Positions 1 to 5,263 are shown, counted from the first letter of the stretch. The stretch: 6,365 nucleotides of DNA from Sulfuricurvum sp. (GCA_022729835.1 DZBC01000125.1:1-6365), one strand, 5' to 3'. Notes: generated by a model not told the origin, from the sequence alone. Program-made: numbers and translations.

Positions 1-1
1 T

Positions 2-433
2 CTGCTCATCGCCCTCGATGACGTGGCCGGGGGGATGCTGCGTCCGCACCTCTTTTGCAAGCCCATCGCCAAACGCCCACAAGACCGCGAAGCGCTCTTA
101 CATGTAGCTCTTGAGGCGCACCCAAAAGTGATGTTCGGCTCCGATTCCGCGCCCCATCCGCAACACAAAAAAGAGTCCTGCGGCTGCGCGGCAGGGGTCT
201 TTACTGCGCCCATTGCTCTGCAACTTCTGTGTGAACTCTTTGATCGTCACGGCAAACTTGAGAATCTTCAGCCCTTTGTTAGTGACAACGCCCAGATCAT
301 CTATGGCCTTTGCCCGGAGTTTAAAGAGGTGGTGCTCTCCAACCGGCCCTTTTTGGTGCCCGAGAAGTACGGTGACGTGATCCCGATGTACGCCGGAGAG
401 CATATCGGCTGGACAATCGAAAGTGTCAACTAA
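2..433 (+). CDS. pyrC: Dihydroorotase, class II (PyrC), C-terminal part; 5' end outside window
   Basis: Dihydroorotase interconverts N-carbamoyl-L-aspartate and L-dihydroorotate, the third step of cytosolic pyrimidine synthesis. The frame is open from the window edge (143 residues before the stop), so the start and the N-terminal zinc ligands are missing. The visible part carries the E. coli-type PyrC signatures: GGMLRPHLFCKPIAKR near the start, then FGSDSAPHPQHKKESCGCAAG. In that block the Asp of GSDSAPH is expected to be the catalytic, zinc-binding aspartate and the following His a substrate ligand. The tail (YAGEHIGWTIE) also fits the family's AGE..W ending. This is family knowledge matched by eye. 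The gene overlaps the response regulator start by 11 bases, so it probably heads or belongs to the same transcript. One TACATGTA palindrome lies inside it, as Leu-His-Val, and contains the only TTA codon of the fragment. Confidence 0.95.
   Translation: MLIALDDVAGGMLRPHLFCKPIAKRPQDREALLHVALEAHPKVMFGSDSAPHPQHKKESCGCAAGVFTAPIALQLLCELFDRHGKLENLQPFVSDNAQIIYGLCPEFKEVVLSNRPFLVPEKYGDVIPMYAGEHIGWTIESVN
99..106. repeat. TACATGTA palindrome, copy 1 (in pyrC)
   Basis: Context CTTACATGTAGC. It is read in pyrC as TTA CAT GTA (Leu-His-Val) and holds the only TTA codon of the visible pyrC. Confidence 0.85.
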
Positions 434-1079
434 GATTCTTCTACTTGAAGACGATGCCCTCTTTGGCGAAAGTCTTTGCGACTATCTTGAGGAGTGTGGC
501 TGTGACGTCTTACATGTACGCGACGGCGAGCGGGCGCTTGAGGCGACCTATGTGGGGCGCTTTGACTGCTATCTGCTTGATATCAATGTTCCGCTGCTCG
601 ACGGTCTAGCGCTTCTGGCCTCTTTGCGCGGTGGACACGATACGACGCCGGCTATTTTTCTCACGTCACATACGGACAAAAGCGTACTTTGTGAAGCCTT
701 TGAGACGGGATGCGACGACTACCTCAAAAAGCCCTTTGATCTGGACGAACTTTGGATGCGTATTGGGGCGCTGCTGCGTCGGGTACGCGGGGATCGGCGC
801 TGGTGCGTGGGCGCACTGTGCATCGATCTGGAGCGCAAAATAGCGACGATAGATGGGCGCGAACTGCGATTGGCGGCCAAAGAGCTTTCGCTCTTGGCGC
901 TCTTGATGCGTGATGCGGGATCGGTGGTGAGTAAGGAGATGATTGTAGAGTCGCTCTGGACGCCGGCTGAAGGGGTGAGTGATGGGGCCATTCGTGTCTA
1001 TATCAACCGTCTCAAGCAGGAGTTGGAGGGGTTTAGCATCGAAAATATCCGTGGGGTAGGGTATCGGCTTGTTCCGTAA
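423..1079 (+). CDS. Two-component response regulator, OmpR/PhoB family
   Basis: A 218-residue cytoplasmic transcription factor, the usual length for the family. The receiver domain covers about residues 1-115: acidic pair D10/D11, phospho-acceptor D53 in YLLDINVP, switch T81 in FLTS, Y100 in DDYLKKPF and the conserved K103-P104. A winged-helix DNA-binding domain covers about residues 125-218, ending in IRGVGYRLVP, which is typical of OmpR/PhoB proteins. The start chosen is GTG at 423, which overlaps the end of pyrC by 11 bases. The ribosome binding site is weak (GGA at 411-413), which suits translational coupling. No ATG lies near enough to be a better start while keeping the first beta strand (KILLLEDD). 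The partner is almost certainly the kinase encoded immediately downstream. Target genes cannot be read from the sequence. The single TTA codon of the gene (codon 30) lies inside a TACATGTA palindrome. Confidence 0.95.
   Translation: MSTKILLLEDDALFGESLCDYLEECGCDVLHVRDGERALEATYVGRFDCYLLDINVPLLDGLALLASLRGGHDTTPAIFLTSHTDKSVLCEAFETGCDDYLKKPFDLDELWMRIGALLRRVRGDRRWCVGALCIDLERKIATIDGRELRLAAKELSLLALLMRDAGSVVSKEMIVESLWTPAEGVSDGAIRVYINRLKQELEGFSIENIRGVGYRLVP
511..518. repeat. TACATGTA palindrome, copy 2 (in response regulator)
   Basis: Context CTTACATGTACG. It is read as Leu-His-Val at codons 30-32 of the receiver domain, in a surface strand (CDVLHVRDG). It holds the only TTA codon in the gene. Confidence 0.85.
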
Positions 1080-1905
1080 TCTGACTTGGGTGATTTTGGG
1101 CTACTACTTTGCCAGTGTATTTTTGGTGCTCGCTGGGGTTTATTTCACGCTTTTTACCCTCAAGATCGATTCTCCTTTTTTGCTTTTGGTGATCGCAGGG
1201 GTACCGACGGTGCTCATGGGGATGCTTATGGCCACGCTCGCCCTAGAGCCGCTGCGTAGCCATTTTGAGCAGCTTGAGCGCTTCACCAAAGAGACCCTGC
1301 ATGAACTCAACCTACCCATCAGCACCATCACGGCCAACGCCTCTATGCTCAAAAAAAATTGCACCGACGACAAGAACTTTCGGCGTCTGGAACGCATCGA
1401 AGAAGCGACGTCGATGCTACGTGCACGCCACAATGAACTAAGCTATCTCATCAAAAAACAGATGCAGCAAGAGCAGGTCGCCACTTTTGCTCTGGACGCG
1501 TTGCTTGGAGAGCGCATAGATTTTCTCTCGGCACTGTATGGGCGGTTTGAGTGGAGTGTCGCTATAGAGCCGATGAGTATCCGCGCCGATGCGATGGGGC
1601 TTGCAAAGGTGATCGACAATCTGATCGAAAATGCCGTCAAATACTCAGGAGTGTCGCGGCGCATCGAAGTGGAACTCGCAGATGCGAGGCTTCGGATTAC
1701 TGATTTTGGGGTAGGGATGGATGAGGGGGTGTTGCTGCATATTTTTGATCGCTATTACCAAAACGATGCTACTATGCCGGGTTTTGGTATCGGGCTGCAT
1801 CTGGTAAAGCGCTATTGTGATCGCCACAAGATCGGCTTACATGTAAAGAGTGTTAAAGATGAGGGCACCACCGTAGTGCTCAATTTCAAAGAGGTAAACG
1901 TGTGA
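1069..1905 (+). CDS. Membrane sensor histidine kinase with almost no external domain
   Basis: A 278-residue inner-membrane kinase. Two hydrophobic segments, about residues 7-31 and 37-60, are separated by only a few residues, so there is no periplasmic sensor domain. No clear HAMP or PAS domain is visible before the dimerisation/phosphotransfer domain. The H-box is TLHELNLPIS, with H78 as the likely phospho-acceptor; the common HELRTPL is altered. The ATPase domain has an N-box (DNLIENAVKYS, N184/N188), G1 (DFGVGM, D212), F-box (F226) and G2 (GFGIGL, 238-243), so catalysis should be intact. An in-frame TAG at 1057-1059 forces the start downstream. TTG 1069 has a good AGGG ribosome binding site at 1058-1061 and overlaps the regulator gene by 11 bases; GTG at 1090 is a weaker option. 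The signal may be sensed within the membrane or through a partner protein; that is inference. Confidence 0.93.
   Translation: MFRNLTWVILGYYFASVFLVLAGVYFTLFTLKIDSPFLLLVIAGVPTVLMGMLMATLALEPLRSHFEQLERFTKETLHELNLPISTITANASMLKKNCTDDKNFRRLERIEEATSMLRARHNELSYLIKKQMQQEQVATFALDALLGERIDFLSALYGRFEWSVAIEPMSIRADAMGLAKVIDNLIENAVKYSGVSRRIEVELADARLRITDFGVGMDEGVLLHIFDRYYQNDATMPGFGIGLHLVKRYCDRHKIGLHVKSVKDEGTTVVLNFKEVNV
1838..1845. repeat. TACATGTA palindrome, copy 3 (in histidine kinase)
   Basis: Context CTTACATGTAAAG. It is read as Leu-His-Val at codons 257-259, just before the C-terminal strand of the ATPase domain. It holds the only TTA codon in the gene. Confidence 0.85.
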
Positions 1906-2366
1906 TGGAACAGGCACAGTGGCTCCAAAGCGCCGAAGCGGCGCTCGATTATGGTGTGATGGGTATTTTGGTGGTGATGAGCATCGTGTCGTTGTGGCTC
2001 TTTGTTGAGCGGCTGATGTTTTACCGCAGCATACGTATCGAGGAGTATGAAAGCCGAGAATTACTAGAGCTTGATCTCTCCGACAATCTCTCAACCCTCT
2101 CTGCTATCGGTGCAAATGCTCCTTATGTGGGGCTTTTAGGAACGGTTTTTGGCATTATGTTGACTTTTTATGCGCTGGGTGATGCGGGCAGTGTCGATCC
2201 GAAAAAAATCATGACGGGACTCGCACTCGCGCTCAAAGCGACCGCGATGGGGCTGGTGGTGGCGATCCCATCTATCGCCTTTTATACGGCGGCACTACGC
2301 AAAATGGAGCGCATTGTCGCTCACTATGATGCTAAAGCGGAGATGATGAAGCGTGAAACCGCGTAA
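1905..2366 (+). CDS. exbB: ExbB/TolQ-type proton-channel subunit, short Campylobacterota form
   Basis: A 153-residue inner-membrane protein of the MotA/TolQ/ExbB family, which with ExbD uses the proton motive force to energise TonB- or TolA-type partners. There are three hydrophobic segments, about residues 17-37, 70-92 and 107-130. The family blocks are clear: APYVGLLGTVFGIM in segment 2 and LALKATAMGLVVAIPSIAFY in segment 3, including the segment 2 threonine (T80) and segment 3 threonine (T113) expected to line the proton path. It is far shorter than E. coli ExbB or TolQ (about 230-245 residues), but this compact size is usual in Helicobacter and Campylobacter. The kinase stop TGA (1903-1905) shares a base with this ATG; GTG at 1902 is an equally possible start, with GAGG at 1891-1894 serving either. 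Whether it works with TonB or TolA cannot be decided here, because neither gene is in the window. Confidence 0.9.
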   Translation: MEQAQWLQSAEAALDYGVMGILVVMSIVSLWLFVERLMFYRSIRIEEYESRELLELDLSDNLSTLSAIGANAPYVGLLGTVFGIMLTFYALGDAGSVDPKKIMTGLALALKATAMGLVVAIPSIAFYTAALRKMERIVAHYDAKAEMMKRETA

Positions 2367-2733
2367 GAAATTTGACTCGATCAACGTTATCCCCTTCATT
2401 GACATTATGCTGGTGCTGTTGGTGATGGTGCTCACCACTGCAACCTTCATAAAGCAAGGCATCATCCCCGTCGATCTGCCAAAGGCGCAAAAGAGCGAAG
2501 CAGCCAAAGAGAGCCAAGAGGTGCATATCGGTGTTACCAAGGGGGGCAAGCTTTTTTTTGAGAAAAAGGAGCTGAGTAGCGCCGAACTTGAAACCGCACT
2601 CTCAAAGATCGATAGAAGCCAAACCGTCGTGCTCGCTTCGGATAAAGAGGCGCAGTTTCAAGACTTCGTGACGGTGATGGATATCCTCAAAAAGTTAGGA
2701 CACGAACAGCTCTATATTCAGACCAAAGAGTAG
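2353..2733 (+). CDS. exbD: ExbD/TolR-type biopolymer transport protein
   Basis: A 126-residue partner of the preceding ExbB. A short cytoplasmic N-terminus (KPRKKFDSINVIPFID) leads into one transmembrane helix, about residues 10-33. It contains the family's essential proton-carrying aspartate, here D17 in IPFIDIMLVLLV. The rest (about 35-126) is the periplasmic ExbD/TolR domain, with the usual strand-rich pattern ending near the C-terminus in LGHEQLYIQT. Start GTG 2353 lies inside the end of exbB (14-base overlap) with GGAG at 2339-2342 as ribosome binding site, so synthesis of the two subunits is likely coupled. The coding region includes a G6 run (2541-2546) and a T8 run (2552-2559) close together, encoding Lys-Gly-Gly-Lys-Leu-Phe-Phe. 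The frame is intact through both. No tonB or tolA follows; the next gene is a tRNA on the other strand. Confidence 0.92.
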   Translation: MKPRKKFDSINVIPFIDIMLVLLVMVLTTATFIKQGIIPVDLPKAQKSEAAKESQEVHIGVTKGGKLFFEKKELSSAELETALSKIDRSQTVVLASDKEAQFQDFVTVMDILKKLGHEQLYIQTKE

Positions 2734-2828
2734 GATGCTGCCGATCCTTGGGCGCAAAAGCGACATACTGCGTTACGGATAAAAGCATGATAAAAGAGCT
2801 TAAAAGTACTTGATTTTTGGTTTGCAGG
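2734..2828. other. Convergent intergenic spacer with three phased TAAAAG repeats
   Basis: This 95-base gap lies between the exbD stop and the 3' end of tRNA-Phe. It has no credible ORF. The hexamer TAAAAG occurs three times, at 2780-2785, 2791-2796 and 2801-2806, spaced 11 and 10 bases apart. Read on the minus strand these are T-rich tracts (CTTTTA) starting about 22 bases beyond the tRNA end, so they might help end tRNA transcription. I see no strong GC hairpin with a U-tract for either strand. Only very weak pairings occur, such as CGCA 2753-2756 with a TGCG near 2769-2772. Confidence 0.45.
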
Positions 2829-2904
2829 TGGTGGCCAATCTCGGAATCGAACCAAGGACACAGTGATTTTCAGTCACTTGCTCTACCGACTGAGCTAATT
2901 GGCC
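2829..2904 (-). tRNA. tRNA-Phe (anticodon GAA)
   Basis: The minus strand folds as a full 76-base cloverleaf. The 7-bp acceptor pairs GGCCAAT (2904-2898) with ATTGGCC, followed by discriminator A and an encoded CCA (2831-2829). The D arm is AGCTC..GAGC. The anticodon stem AGTGA/TCACT encloses loop CTGAAAA, giving anticodon GAA (2871-2869). The T arm is CTTGG TTCGATT CCGAG. The T arm and GTGTC variable region match bacterial tRNA-Phe as I recall it from E. coli. The gene lies 35 bases downstream of the murD stop on the same strand, so it could be read from murD or from its own promoter at about 2922-2927. It decodes UUC/UUU. Confidence 0.98.
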
Positions 2905-2913
2905 ATTTGTTGA

Positions 2914-2934
2914 AGGCCGAAATTATAACGGCCT
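2914..2934. repeat. Inverted repeat between murD and tRNA-Phe with TATAAT in the loop
   Basis: Arms AGGCCG (2914-2919) and CGGCCT (2929-2934) are perfectly complementary (6 bp) and flank a 9-base A/T loop. On the minus strand the loop contains TATAAT. The stem is GC-rich, but no U-run follows on the minus strand, so it is a poor intrinsic terminator for murD. It could act as an mRNA 3'-end hairpin or as a symmetric protein-binding site over the tRNA promoter. Confidence 0.6.
2922..2927 (-). promoter_or_regulatory. Candidate -10 box of the tRNA-Phe promoter
   Basis: A perfect TATAAT on the minus strand ends 17 bases before the first tRNA base (2904), which would place transcription start near 2915 with a short 5' leader. 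No good -35 hexamer is visible at the usual distance, which is common for sigma-70 promoters of Campylobacterota. This is a position-based call only. Confidence 0.55.
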
Positions 2935-2939
2935 AAAAG

Positions 2940-4148
2940 TTAAGATTCGCTTAACCCTTGAACAAAAGCCTTAAAGAGGTTGCCGCGCTCGACATAAGAG
3001 CTAAATTGGTCCAAACTGGCAGCGGCGGGAGAGAGCAGTGCGACACTTTCGAGGGTGTGGCGGGGGTGGATACTCTTTACGGCTTGTTCTAGAGTGCTAC
3101 ATGTAAAGAAAGCACAGTTGCTACGCGTCGCTAGATCGGCCAAACGAGCTTGGTTGGAGCCGATGAGGTAGAGGGTTACATGTAAGCCTTTCAACCCTTC
3201 AAAGAGCGGTTCGAGCGGAACGCCCTTGTCGTCACCTCCGACGATGAGGTGGAGTTCGTGATCCGCGTAGACTTTGAGCGCTTCAAGCGCCGCGTCGATA
3301 TTGGTGGCCTTGGTGTCGTTGACCCAAAGGCGCCCCTGTGCGTCACGTAGCTCTTCTTGGCGGTGCGCTTCGATCACAAAGGTGTTGATGCGGTCGTAAT
3401 CGATACGGTCGAAGAGGATTTTGTCACACCCCATTGCAAGCAGCGCATCCATCAAAAAAGCGCCTTTGAAGCGGATTTTTTCGGTGTAGATTCCAAAGTG
3501 GCGGGCAAGGTCTTCTGGAGTGTCATAGCAGATTTTGAAGCCACGGGTGGGTACATCGGCGTATTTGCGCGGCAAAATAATCGCCTCACCCTCTCTCATC
3601 CGCGCCAATGGGCTGAGCTTGTCCGCTTCGTAGGCCTCAAAACTGCCGTGCCAGCTGATGTGATCGGGAGTGATAGGTAAAATGACATAAAGATTGGGTG
3701 TGGCATGGTGGGTGTAATGCAGGCTAAAGGAGCTGGTCTCCAGAATCCAGATCGCTTTGTGCGCATCCATTGCCGCAAGCGGTAGGCCGATGTTTCCTCC
3801 CTCCTGAGCGCCACGATCAGCCAGTAGATATTGGGTCATTTGGGTGGTGGTGGTTTTGCCATTGGTGCCGGTGATCCAGATCGAGAAGGGCATGATAGAG
3901 GCAAAAAGGTCATATTCGCCCATCAGATGTTTTGCGGAGCGAATGAGCGGATGAGAAGGGGGTATCCCCGGCGAGGGAACTTCAAGTGTTGAGTAGCGCG
4001 GATCAAACTCGCTAGGCGGCTTGATGTGGTTGCCGTGCTCGTCTTTGAAGGGTTTGGTGACTTTATCGTCATAAAAGGTGGTAGGGCCAAAACGTTTGGC
4101 AATTGCCTGAGTGGTTTTGCCGTAGCCAAAGAGAGCGGTCGGTTTCAT
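2940..4148 (-). CDS. murD: UDP-N-acetylmuramoyl-L-alanine--D-glutamate ligase (MurD)
   Basis: A 402-residue cytosolic Mur ligase that adds D-glutamate to UDP-MurNAc-L-Ala using ATP in peptidoglycan precursor synthesis. The N-terminal nucleotide-binding domain starts at ALFGYGKTTQAIAKRF. The central ATPase domain has the P-loop GTNGKTTTT (G94-T102), LETSSFSL (E137) and ITPDHISWHGSFEAYEADK, where DH and the final Lys (about 177, the likely carbamylated lysine) are the family's metal/substrate residues. The C-terminal domain has the NDTKATN signature, GGDDKG and the closing LLSPAAASLDQFSSYVERG. Length is shorter than E. coli MurD (about 438) but usual for this phylum. The frame extends upstream to 4205, but ATG 4148 is chosen: it forms TGATG with the mraY stop, and the extra 19 residues overlap mraY and resemble nothing. 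It carries two TACATGTA sites 79 bases apart. Confidence 0.96.
   Translation of the reverse strand: MKPTALFGYGKTTQAIAKRFGPTTFYDDKVTKPFKDEHGNHIKPPSEFDPRYSTLEVPSPGIPPSHPLIRSAKHLMGEYDLFASIMPFSIWITGTNGKTTTTQMTQYLLADRGAQEGGNIGLPLAAMDAHKAIWILETSSFSLHYTHHATPNLYVILPITPDHISWHGSFEAYEADKLSPLARMREGEAIILPRKYADVPTRGFKICYDTPEDLARHFGIYTEKIRFKGAFLMDALLAMGCDKILFDRIDYDRINTFVIEAHRQEELRDAQGRLWVNDTKATNIDAALEALKVYADHELHLIVGGDDKGVPLEPLFEGLKGLHVTLYLIGSNQARLADLATRSNCAFFTCSTLEQAVKSIHPRHTLESVALLSPAAASLDQFSSYVERGNLFKAFVQGLSES
3098..3105. repeat. TACATGTA palindrome, copy 4 (in murD)
   Basis: Context GCTACATGTAAAG on the plus strand. It is read from murD in a different frame (TTT ACA TGT AGC, Phe-Thr-Cys-Ser), showing that the conserved unit is DNA rather than a peptide. 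Confidence 0.85.
3177..3184. repeat. TACATGTA palindrome, copy 5 (in murD)
   Basis: Context GTTACATGTAAG on the plus strand. It is read from murD as TTA CAT GTA (Leu-His-Val) in GLHVTLYLIG of the C-terminal domain. It starts 79 bases from copy 4. Confidence 0.85.
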
Positions 4149-5206
4149 CAGCGAATCTTTAGCGTAATGAGGGCGAGCAGGTTGGAGAGCATGGCAATGA
4201 TCCAAAAGCGCACGATGATCTTATTCTCGGCCCAGTTTTTCATCTCGAAATGGTGATGGATGGGGGCCATGAGAAAGATCCTTTTTTTACGGAGCTTGTA
4301 GCTGCCGATCTGCAAGATGACCGAAACGGTTTCGATCACGAAGATGAGTCCGATGAGCAGCAAAAGAATTTCGCTTTTGGCAATGACACCCATAAAACCG
4401 ATAAAGGCACCCAGGGGCAGTGAGCCGCTGTCTCCCATAAAAACTTCGGCAGGGTGGGCATTAAACCACAAAAAGCCGACCAATGCACCCATAAGCGCAC
4501 TTGAGACGATGGCCACTTCGCCGACGCTTAGATTGGGCATCAAAAGGTAGCTACTTAGCCCTGCGTGGCCAATGATATAGGCGATGATTCCCAGCGACAT
4601 AAGTGCAGCAATGGAGGGGACGGCAGCAAGTCCATCCAGCCCATCGGTGAGATTGACCGCGTTGGACGAAGCGATCATCACCAGCGCCCAAAAAAACACC
4701 GCACTCCACTGCATATCAAACACAGGATTTTTGACAAAAGGTAGATAGAGCATACTGTCAAAGTGCGCATAAGCGTAGAGCAGTAGTGCCACGGCAGTGC
4801 TTACACCGAGTTGCATCAAGAGTTTATGGCGTGCGCTTAGTCCGGCAAGATTGGCTTTTTTGGTTACTTTGCCCCAATCATCAATCAAGCCGATCAGCGT
4901 AAAAAATAGCAAGACGGCGATACCCAGCAGGGCGTAGGTGTTTTCGAAGCGCACACTCAGTAGCGAGGCGACGATGGTAGAAACGATAAAAACAATCCCT
5001 CCCATCGTCGGTGTTTTAGCTTTCTCTTTGTGGGCATTGACATAATCGCTAATGGGTTGGTGGCGTCCCCCGCTTTGCGCCCATCGGATAAAACGCGGCA
5101 TCAGGGCAAGGGTGAGCAGCAAAGCGATAAAAAAGGCGAATCCGGCGCGTACGGTGATGTACTGAAAGAGGTTGATATTCCATTCGCTATAAAGAAGATA
5201 AAGCAT
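4148..5206 (-). CDS. mraY: Phospho-N-acetylmuramoyl-pentapeptide transferase (MraY)
   Basis: A 352-residue polytopic inner-membrane enzyme that transfers phospho-MurNAc-pentapeptide from UDP to undecaprenyl phosphate, forming lipid I. Many hydrophobic segments run throughout. Family motifs in order: TPTMGGI (65-71), the Mg-binding aspartate pair IDDWGK (D109/D110), SNAVNLTDGLDGLA (181-194), FMGDSGSL (D259) and MAPIHHHFE with the HHH at 317-319. The N-terminus (NINLFQYITVRAGFAFF) and C-terminus (IVRFWIIAMLSNLLALITLK) closely resemble Helicobacter MraY from memory, and length is normal. ATG 5206 has AGGAT at 5221-5217 as ribosome binding site. It is the first gene of a minus-strand pair with murD (one-base overlap), placing two sequential wall-precursor enzymes in one transcript. 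It diverges from gpmI over an 87-base gap. Confidence 0.97.
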   Translation of the reverse strand: MLYLLYSEWNINLFQYITVRAGFAFFIALLLTLALMPRFIRWAQSGGRHQPISDYVNAHKEKAKTPTMGGIVFIVSTIVASLLSVRFENTYALLGIAVLLFFTLIGLIDDWGKVTKKANLAGLSARHKLLMQLGVSTAVALLLYAYAHFDSMLYLPFVKNPVFDMQWSAVFFWALVMIASSNAVNLTDGLDGLAAVPSIAALMSLGIIAYIIGHAGLSSYLLMPNLSVGEVAIVSSALMGALVGFLWFNAHPAEVFMGDSGSLPLGAFIGFMGVIAKSEILLLLIGLIFVIETVSVILQIGSYKLRKKRIFLMAPIHHHFEMKNWAENKIIVRFWIIAMLSNLLALITLKIR

Positions 5207-5216
5207 CGGTGCGGTG

Positions 5217-5221
5217 ATCCT
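5217..5221 (-). promoter_or_regulatory. mraY ribosome binding site joined to a TACATGTA palindrome
   Basis: On the minus strand, AGGAT precedes the mraY ATG with 10 bases between. Its first A (complement of 5221) is also the last base of a TACATGTA palindrome (5228-5221), so the leader reads TACATGTAGGAT. Anything bound to the palindrome, or any hairpin formed from it, would touch the ribosome binding site. Confidence 0.6.
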
Positions 5222-5228
5222 ACATGTA
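5221..5228. repeat. TACATGTA palindrome, copy 6 (mraY leader)
   Basis: The only non-coding copy, context CCTACATGTAGT. It lies between the predicted mraY transcription start (about 5249) and the start codon (5206), joined to the ribosome binding site. Confidence 0.85.
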
Positions 5229-5255
5229 GTGTAAAGAAGCTAAAAGCGCCATTTT

Positions 5256-5263
5256 ATTATAAT
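5256..5263. promoter_or_regulatory. Palindromic -10 element shared by divergent mraY and gpmI promoters
   Basis: The 8-base palindrome ATTATAAT gives a perfect TATAAT on each strand: plus 5258-5263 for gpmI and minus 5261-5256 for mraY. Predicted starts are near 5270 for gpmI (leader of about 24 bases) and near 5249 for mraY (leader of about 43 bases). For mraY a partial -35, TTAACT, lies at 5283-5278 with 16-base spacing. For gpmI no convincing -35 is seen. GCGCC flanks the element on both sides (5246-5250 and 5264-5268). It is the only A/T core of the 87-base divergent gap. Confidence 0.6.

Noticed and set aside
2541..2559. G6 and T8 runs in exbD as a phase-variable switch
   Set aside because: Both are in frame, and the phase-variable tracts known in Campylobacter are usually longer G/C runs. 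T8 runs also occur in gpmI (6269-6276) simply from a conserved Phe-Phe-Phe, and A8 occurs in the kinase (1351-1358). There is no sign of an alternative product.
2741..2780. Possible intrinsic terminator after exbD
   Set aside because: Only short pairings (CGCA/TGCG, ATCC/GGAT) with large loops, and no U-run follows. Too weak to annotate.
2914..2934. Inverted repeat as an intrinsic terminator of murD
   Set aside because: The stem is good, but the minus-strand sequence after it (TCAACAAAT) is not U-rich. Kept as an inverted repeat only.
3357..3680. 107-codon plus-strand ORF, with other ORFs inside murD
   Set aside because: All are antisense or off-frame to murD, which is complete and motif-rich; these are shadows.
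4149..4205. Longer murD start adding 19 residues
   Set aside because: The extension overlaps mraY and has no family resemblance. ATG 4148 forms a TGATG junction with the mraY stop and begins right at the expected MurD N-terminus.
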